The position numbers were made by a program, and so were the translations under genes. Shown here in pieces: positions 57,770 through 64,000 of a stretch of DNA of 64,000 nucleotides. The notes under the pieces were generated by a model. The model was given only the letters and a program-made list of their open reading frames with translations. It was not told where the DNA came from and made no database searches. Each line of letters starts with the position of its first letter. Within the stretch, counting starts at the first letter, position 1. The stretch is from Hordeum vulgare subsp. vulgare (Eukaryota; Streptophyta; Magnoliopsida; Poales; Poaceae), in assembly GCF_904849725.1 (NCBI RefSeq), contig NC_058524.1, forward strand, positions 551,369,763 to 551,433,762, read 5' to 3'.

Positions 57770-58569
57770 CTTTTCCTTTTTCTTTCTCTGAAAAATTCTG
57801 AAATTTTAGTGACTCTAAGGAAAAGTGAACAGGGCCCAACGAAACTCGTAGCAACTACTCCTTCAAGTGCCTAGAGGCCATATCACGCATCAAAACTACT
57901 TGGGACCAGCTAAAATTAGCATGCAAATCTCAAGAACAGGGTCACCAAGGCAGCAATAATACGCAACGAATAAGGCACTAGAGCAAAAACTAATTGGACC
58001 AATGGTGGAGTCACATACCAAGGAACAATTCCCCAAAACAGTTTGGTGAATGGGGCTTTGCACAAGAAGATCGAAAATCGCAGCAAGAAGAGCAAGAACA
58101 CGGGTTTGAGCTGCGGGATGATTTTTTTCTCGAGGTAGGAGAAGGAGATGGGAGCTGGAATAAGTGGAGGGGGAACACGTGGGCCCCACAAGCCTGGTAG
58201 GCGTGGACAGGGGGTGCTCGCGCGTGCTGGTCTTGTGGCCCACTGGTGCATCCCCCTGACTACCTCTTCGTCTTAGAATTTTTCAAAAATTCCAGAAAAA
58301 ATCATACTTGATTTTCATGGCATTCGGAGAACTTCTATTTTCGGGACACTTTTCTACGGAACGCAAAAAGCAGAAAACAGGAAAAACTAAAGCTAAATCT
58401 ATCATTTTTCTTCTAAGCAACCGAAGGTGAAAGCTTGGAACAGAGGGATGTGACTCCTCGATTCATCCGTCTCGTGGTCATCGAAAGAAATCCGTCAATG
58501 AGGTCGATCAAGTCTCCTTGACAAACTTTTTCAAATCGCAAAAGAAAACGGAGAATTTTCGAATAGTCA
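57770..58569 (-). other. D2 spacer between gag-protease and downstream ORF, with palindromic module
   Basis: Palindrome at 58191-58240 (diverged: GGTAGGCGTGGACAGGGGGT), and its AT-rich partner at 58276-58305 (AAAAATTCCAGAAAAAATCA). No ORF. Confidence 0.8.
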
Positions 58570-61294
58570 CTAGGTTACCTCAATGGGGATGTGCATATCC
58601 CCAACAAGCAAATCATACTTCATCTTAATAGTAGGTATAGGGCATTCAAAGCTCCCAATAAGAATCGATGAAGTTTTTTCAATAGCATTGATGCAATGTA
58701 CTCGATATTGTTTCTTTGGAAAGTGCACCGTATGCTCATTACCAATGACGTGGAAAGTGACATTGCCTTTGTTGCAATCAATAACAGCCCCTGCAATGTT
58801 TAAAAAGGGTCTTCCAAAGATGACCGCCATGGCATCATCCTCGGGAATATCCAGAATAACAAAGTCTGTTAAGATAGTAACATTAGCAACCACAACAGGC
58901 ACATCCTCGCAAATGCCGATAGGGAAAGCAGTTGATTTGTCGGCCATTTGCAGAGAGATTTCAGTGGGTGTCAACTTATCCAGTTCAAGTCTACGATAAA
59001 GAGAGAGAGGCATAACACTAACACCGGCTCCAAGGTCGCATAAAGCAGTTCTAACGTAGTTTCCTTTAATGGAGCAAGGTATAGTGGGCACTCCGGGTTC
59101 ACCTAGTTTCTTAGGAGTTCCACCCTTGAAGGTATAATTAGCGAGCATGGTGGAAATCTCAACCTCAGGTATCCTCCTCTTATTAGTCACAATATCCTTC
59201 ATGTACTTAGCATGCGGATACATTTTGAGCATATCTGTCAAACGCATTTGCAGAAAGACAAGTCTAATCATTTCAACAAATCGCTCAAAATCCTCATCAT
59301 CCTTTTTCTTGGATGATTTGGGAGGAAAGGGCATGGGTTTGTGAACCCATGGTTCCCTTTCTTTACCATGCTTCCTATCAATGAAATCATTCTTATCGTA
59401 TCTCCTATTCTTAGGTTGTGGGTTATCAAGATCAACAGGTTCAATCTCCACATCCTTATCATTGCTAGGTTGAGCATCTTCATGAACATCACTATTGATA
59501 TTATCATTAGGCTCATGTTCATCACCAGATTGTGTTTCGGCATCAGAAATAGAGACATTGTTTGGGTTCTCAGGTGTAACAGCAAAAGGGTTGCTAGCAT
59601 GCAAGTTCCTATCATCTTTCTTCTTCTTCCTAGGATGCCTAGGTGCATCAGTGCTAACTCCTTGAGAATCTTGTTCAATTCTCTTAGGATGGCCCTAAGG
59701 ATACAAAGGTTCCTGGGTCATTCTACCGCCTCTAGTGCTAACTCTGACAGAATTGTCATTCAACTCATTGAGCAAGTCATTTTGAGCCTTAAGTACTTGT
59801 TCTACTTGAGTAGAAACCACAGAGGCATGTTTCTCAAGAGCTTAAGATCATTGACGTTTCTGTCCACACAAGCACTTAAATGACTAAGCATGCGAGCATT
59901 CTGTTCCAATTATCTGCTAACATAATCATTGAAACTTTGTTGTTTGGCAACAAAGTTATCAAATTCATCCTGGCATAAGCTAGTAGGTTTATCAAAAGGA
60001 ATATCACTCTCATTGAATCTACGAAGAGAATTTACCTCTACTACCTGTATCGGGTTATCAAGACCATGGATCTCTTCGATAGGTGGTAGATTTTTGACAT
60101 CTTCAGATTTGATGCCTCTCTCTTTCATAGATTTCTTAGCTTCTTGCATATCTTCAGGACTGAGGAATATGATACCTATTTTCTTAGGAGTTGGCTTCGG
60201 AGGTGGTTCAGGAATAGTCCAAGCATTCTCATTGCACAAGATATTATTCAATAGGATCTCAGCTTGTTCTACGGTTTGTTCCCCAAAAACACAACCGGCA
60301 AAACTATCTGGGTGGTCCTTAGAAGCATCGTTAGTCCATTATAGAAGATATCAAGTATTTCATTCTTTTCAAGAGGGTGATCGGGCAAAGCATTCAGTAG
60401 CTGAACGAGCCTCCCCCAAGCTTGTGGGAGACTCTTTTCTTCAATTTGCGCAAAGTTGTATATTTCCTGCAAGGCAGCATGCTTCTTATGGGCAGGGAAA
60501 TATTTTTCAGAGAAGTAGTAGATCATATCCTGGGGACTACGCACACAACCAGGAGCAAGAGAGGTGAACCAAGTCTTAGCATCATCCTTTAGCGATAAAG
60601 GAAACAGCTTAAGGATATAGTAGTGGCGGATCTTTTCCTCACTCGTGAATAGGGTGGCTATATCATGCATCTTCGTAAGATGTGCTACAACCGTTTCAGA
60701 CTCATAACCATGAAAAGGATCATATTCGACCAAAGTGATTAACTCAGGGTCGACAGAGAATTCATAATCCTTATCGGTCACAAAGATAGGCGAAGTAGCA
60801 AACTTCGGGTCGTATTTCATCCTAGCGTTCAAAGATTTTTCTTTCCACTTGCGCAGTAATTTATCAAGATCATAGCTATCCTTACAAGCAAGAAAGTCCT
60901 GAGCTATCTCTCCCTCCATAACATAACCCTCAGGCATATCAGGCAATTCATATCTAGGAGAGCTAGTTCTAACAGGTGAAATAGCAGGTTCTACTTCAAT
61001 AATCTCAGAAGTTTCAGAAGTATCATCACATCTAGCAGCAACTCTAGCAATTTGTGCATCAAGGAATGCACCTAGTGGCAAAGCAGTATCAAGCAAAGCA
61101 TCATCACAAGCATCATGGACAGCAGAAGTAGCATCATCAAGCACAGGCGACACATCAAAATTTCTAGGAGGAGGTGGTGTCGCAAACTTACTCATAACTG
61201 AAGGAGAATCAAGTGCAGAGCCAGATGGCAGTTCCTTACCCGTCCTCGTAGTTGAGGGAAAGACTTTAGTTTTTGGATCTCTCAGATTCCTCAT
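58570..61294 (-). pseudogene. gag: D2 gag-protease
   Basis: Starts MRNLRDPKTKVFPSTTRTGK at 61294. The first frame runs 341 residues (SEEKIRHYYILKLFPLSLKD, DDAKTWFTSLAPGC, YFSEKYFPAHKKHAALQEIY, LPQAWGRLVQLLNALPDHPL) to a frameshift near 60330. It continues at 59910-60251 (NENAWTIPEPPPKPTPKK) to a stop at 59910-59912, and after further breaks at 58570-59604, 344 residues with acidic linkers, ALCDLGAGVSVMPLSLYRRL (protease Asp) and VIFGRPFLNIAGAVID. It is less damaged than D1. The frame ends IPIEVT with no RT after it. Confidence 0.87.
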
Positions 61295-61344
61295 AGTGCT
61301 CAGCAGACGTAAATCCCAAGTGACTCAGAGAATAGAGTTATGCC

Positions 61345-61362
61345 TCCCCGGCAACGGCGCCA
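61345..61362 (-). promoter_or_regulatory. Primer binding site of D2
   Basis: TGGCGCCGTTGCCGGGGA, identical to A's site. Confidence 0.88.
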
Positions 61363-61373
61363 GAAAATAGTCT

Positions 61374-62775
61374 TGATAACCCACAAGTATAGGGGATCGC
61401 AACAGTTTTCGAGGGTAGAGTATTCAACCCAAATTTGTTGATTCGACACAAGGGGAAGCCAAAGAATATTCTCGAGTATTAGCAGTTGAGTTGTCAATTC
61501 AACCACACCTGAAAGACTTAGTATCTGCAGCAAAGTATCAGTAGCAGAGTAGTGTGATAGCAACAGTAGCAGCAGTGACAGCAGTAGCGACAGAGTAACA
61601 ATAGCAGCAGTGACAGCAGTAGCGACAAAGTAACGTAGCAAGGACCAGTAGGAAAAACTTGTAGGCATTGGATCGGTGATGGATGATTATGCTGGATGAT
61701 ATTCATCATGCAACAGTTATAACACGGAGAAATATGTAACTAGCTCCAGTTCGTCAATGTAATGTAGGCATGTATTATGTATGTAGTCATACGTGCTTAG
61801 GGAAAAGAACTTGCATGACATCTATTGTCCATCCCTCCCGTGGCAGCGGGGTCCTAATGTAAACTATGGGCTATTAAGGTTCTCCTTTTAACAGAGAACC
61901 AGAACAAAGCATTAGCACTTAGTGAATACATGAACTCCTCATAATATGGTCATCTCTGGGAGTGGTTCCAGTTATTGTCACTCCGGGGTTGTCGGGTCAT
62001 AACACATAGTAGGTGACTACAACTTGCAAAATAGGATCAATAACACACATATATTGACGAGAACATAATAGGTTCATATCTGAAATCATGGCACTCGGGC
62101 CCTAGTGACAAGCATTAAGCATGGCAAGGTAGTAGAAACATCAATCTCAGAACATAGTGGATACTAGGGATCAATCCCCATCAAAACTAACTTGATTACA
62201 TGATAGATCTCATCCAACCCATCACCGTCCAGCAAGCCTACGATGAGATTACTCACGAATGGTGTAGAGCATCATGGAATTGGCGATGAAGGAAGGTTGG
62301 TGATGACGATGGCCACGATCTCCCCTCTCTCGAGCCCAGAACGGACTCCAGATCTGCCCTCCAGAGGAAGAACAGGTGGTGGCGGCGCCTCCGTATCATA
62401 AAACATGATGAACTCTTCTTCTTGATCTTTCTCCGGACGAAAGGGACTAAATAGAGCTGGAGTTGGAGGCGGCGGAGCCATGAGGGCCCCACAAGCCTAC
62501 TAGGCGCGGCCTGGGGGGCGCGCCTGGTGGGCTTGTGGGCTCCTCGCTCCACTCCTTCGGTTGATTCTTGCGCTAGTATTTTTTATATATTCCACAAAAA
62601 ATCCTCGTAAATTTCCAGGTCATTCCGAGAACTTTTATTTCTGCGCAAAAACAACACCATGGCAATTCTGCTGAAAACAGCGTTAGTCCGGGTTAGTTCC
62701 ATTCAAATCATGCAAATTAGAGTCCAAAACAAGGGCAAAAGAATTTGGAAAGGTAGATACGACAGAGACGTATCA
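61374..62775 (-). repeat. 5' LTR of D2
   Basis: 1402 bp, TGATAACCC...GACGTATCA. The minus-strand TATA box GGAATATATAAAA is at 62581-62592, the palindrome at 62485-62540 and the minisatellite at 61559-61634. Confidence 0.93.
62485..62540. repeat. GC-rich palindromic module (D2 5' LTR)
   Basis: GCCCCACAAGCCTACTAGGCGC...GCGCGCCTGGTGGGCTTGTGGGC, ~40 bases transcriptionally downstream of the TATA box. Confidence 0.85.
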
Positions 62776-63011
62776 GGCTCCTCGCTCCACGTCTCCAGTT
62801 GATTCTTGCGCCAGTATTTTTATATATTCCACAAAAAATCCTCGTAAATTTCCAGGTCATTCCGAGAACTTTTATTTTTGCGCAAAAACAACACCATGGC
62901 AATTCTACTGAAAACAGCGTTAGTCCGGTTAGTTCCATTCAAATCATGCAAATTAGAGTCCAAAACAAGGGCAAAAGAGTTTGGAAAAGTAGATACTATG
63001 GAAACGTATCA
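62776..63011 (-). repeat. 5' LTR of D1, second part
   Basis: After TSD GGCTC (62776-62780) it aligns with 62540-62775 and ends GAAACGTATCA at 63011. The next five bases, CTGGC, would be D1's TSD. Confidence 0.9.
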
Positions 63012-63868
63012 CTGGCTTGCCGCCCCACACGCTCAAACTCTCTCCTTCGCCCAGGTGCTATCTCCTCACCTCGTCGTTGTCAGGTCGGGCGCAGGGCAAA
63101 TCTGGGGCTTAATCTGCTGCAGATCCCGGGGTTGACAGGGCTTAACCTGTTTCAGACCGGGGAGATAGGTCGGGCTCCATGACGAAGCACTCTCAGCAGC
63201 AAAAGCTCTACACTTGGGTATTCTCGCCGTCCCTTGGTAGTGAGATCTAAACCAATTTGTGTTCTTCGTGAATTCTGTAGCAATGGATCTAGACATGTTA
63301 TAATATGCAATGTTATTGTCAAACTTATCATAATATGTCCTTTTTACATTCAGTTTTTAGCCTATTTTTCATGTTTTAAATAGCTCATGGTGTTGTCAAG
63401 TCAATTCTAATATGCTAGTGTGATGTATAGTTTTGAACCTATTTTTTCATGTTTTCGAACAGTTCATATTCTCCGGTACATGTGAACATATGCTCATGTT
63501 GCTTATGTATAATTTTCAGGTGTTGTAATGTACATATTTTAGCCTATTTTTAAAATATTTGAACAGTTCTTTATTTGCATTCTATTTTATTGTATATAAT
63601 ACACAATCTCAAATGTATGGCATGATCATATTTCATTTGGTTGGTTATCAGGATTATTTCTCCCAAAGACTCAGCCTACAGCAGCGGTGCAATAATCCCC
63701 CTTCCATGCTTGTCACTACAACTTCCACGAGTTGGTGAGTCAACCACATCTTTGATCCATTTTATTTATGGTAGTACCTGCAATAATTCCTTGCATTCTC
63801 TGGTAATGATATTATCTTTTCAGTATTTAGTGTTGATTTGGTACTAACTAAGTGTGAAGCTAGCTACC
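63012..63868 (+). other. Non-LTR flank of D1, partly gene-like
   Basis: 63012-63178 is GC-rich and leader-like. A short ORF, MTKHSQQQKLYTWVFSPSL, starts at 63179 and meets GTAGTGAG at 63237. The rest is AT-rich, with an ORF-like patch at 63653-63735 (ISPKDSAYSSGAIIPLPCLS) bounded by TTATCAG and GTGAGT. No product recognised. Confidence 0.35.
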
Positions 63869-63916
63869 ATGGATAAAAGTTGGATGGATGCACCTAGGTA
63901 TAACAGCCACATATAA
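63869..63916 (+). CDS. Possible first exon of a CACTA (En/Spm) transposase
   Basis: ATG begins MDKSWMDAPRY, very like the start of the plant transposase-associated domain of CACTA TNP2 proteins (a Met-Asp-Lys/Arg-x-Trp-Met opening). The frame closes at 63914-63916; a donor-like AG|GTATAA at 63896-63901 could end an exon after PR. The rest would lie right of the window. Eleven residues are thin evidence. Confidence 0.4.
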   Translation: MDKSWMDAPRYNSHI

Positions 63917-64000
63917 ATTTTAAATTTATTAGATGTTGAAACTATATATAACACACTGCACATGTACACTTGCATGTAGGCATACACAGAAGTACTTACA

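Larger units (their letters stand above)
51692..62775 (-). mobile_element. Element D2: non-autonomous Athila-type retrotransposon (gag-protease plus separate ORF)
   Basis: Same family as D1 and inserted into D1's 5' LTR; TSD GGCTC at 51687-51691 and 62776-62780. LTRs at 51692-54739 (carrying a 1.6-kb DNA transposon) and 61374-62775. Minus-strand order: LTR, PBS, gag-protease, spacer with palindrome, downstream ORF, internal PPT, 3' UTR, PPT, LTR. No RT, RNase H or integrase is present between 58570 and 56698. About 11.1 kb in all. Confidence 0.93.

Noticed and set aside
1..64000. tRNA, rRNA, microRNA or intact host genes.
   Set aside because: I found no cloverleaf with A and B boxes, no rRNA match and no complete non-transposon ORF. 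PBS sequences only mimic a tRNA 3' end.

Overview
The window is intergenic DNA from a grass, most likely one of the Triticeae (wheat, Aegilops, barley or rye). I infer this from the LTR-retrotransposon families, their grass-type PBS and PPT signals, and the depth of nesting. There is no intact host gene. Almost every base belongs to Ty3/gypsy LTR retrotransposons stacked inside one another. For this description I call them A, B, C, D1, D2 (Athila-type families), T (a Tat-lineage element) and S1 (a very long solo LTR). I give no published family names, because I cannot confirm them without a database.

Nesting, outside to inside. D1 (minus strand) is the oldest layer: it starts left of the window and ends at 63011. 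Three elements sit in it. (1) A (minus) runs from left of position 1 to 26827. It was hit by S1 (2589-6743), and S1 in turn by T. A tandem duplication then left a solo T LTR (5751-6308) beside a full-length T (7108-19459). (2) C (plus), 27970-47418, TSD GTGGC. Its 3' LTR was hit by B (minus), 35139-46516, TSD GTAAT. B shows a self-insertion followed by LTR-LTR recombination. (3) D2 (minus), 51692-62775, TSD GGCTC, lies in D1's own 5' LTR. Its 3' LTR carries a PIF/Harbinger DNA transposon (52091-53684, TSD TAA). Right of D1 (63012-64000) is non-LTR sequence, possibly the start of a CACTA transposase.

Coding content. A and B carry gag, protease, RT, RNase H, integrase and a small accessory ORF, all broken. 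C has only gag-protease. D1 and D2 have gag-protease plus a separate downstream ORF, and no RT or integrase. T has gag-pol on the minus strand and a six-exon antisense gene (8174-11680). C and D would need replication enzymes from another element; A/B-like elements share the same tRNA-Asp-type primer site and PPT block.

The most unusual signal is modular. A GC-rich palindrome with an AT-rich TATA-like partner recurs 14 times across A, B, C and D. It occurs once in each LTR, and in A, B and D also internally, just before the accessory ORF. Each family also has a second, internal copy of its own polypurine tract after the coding region, and 3' and internal PPT copies sit beside hairpins. Two nested insertions landed in the right arm of the palindrome.
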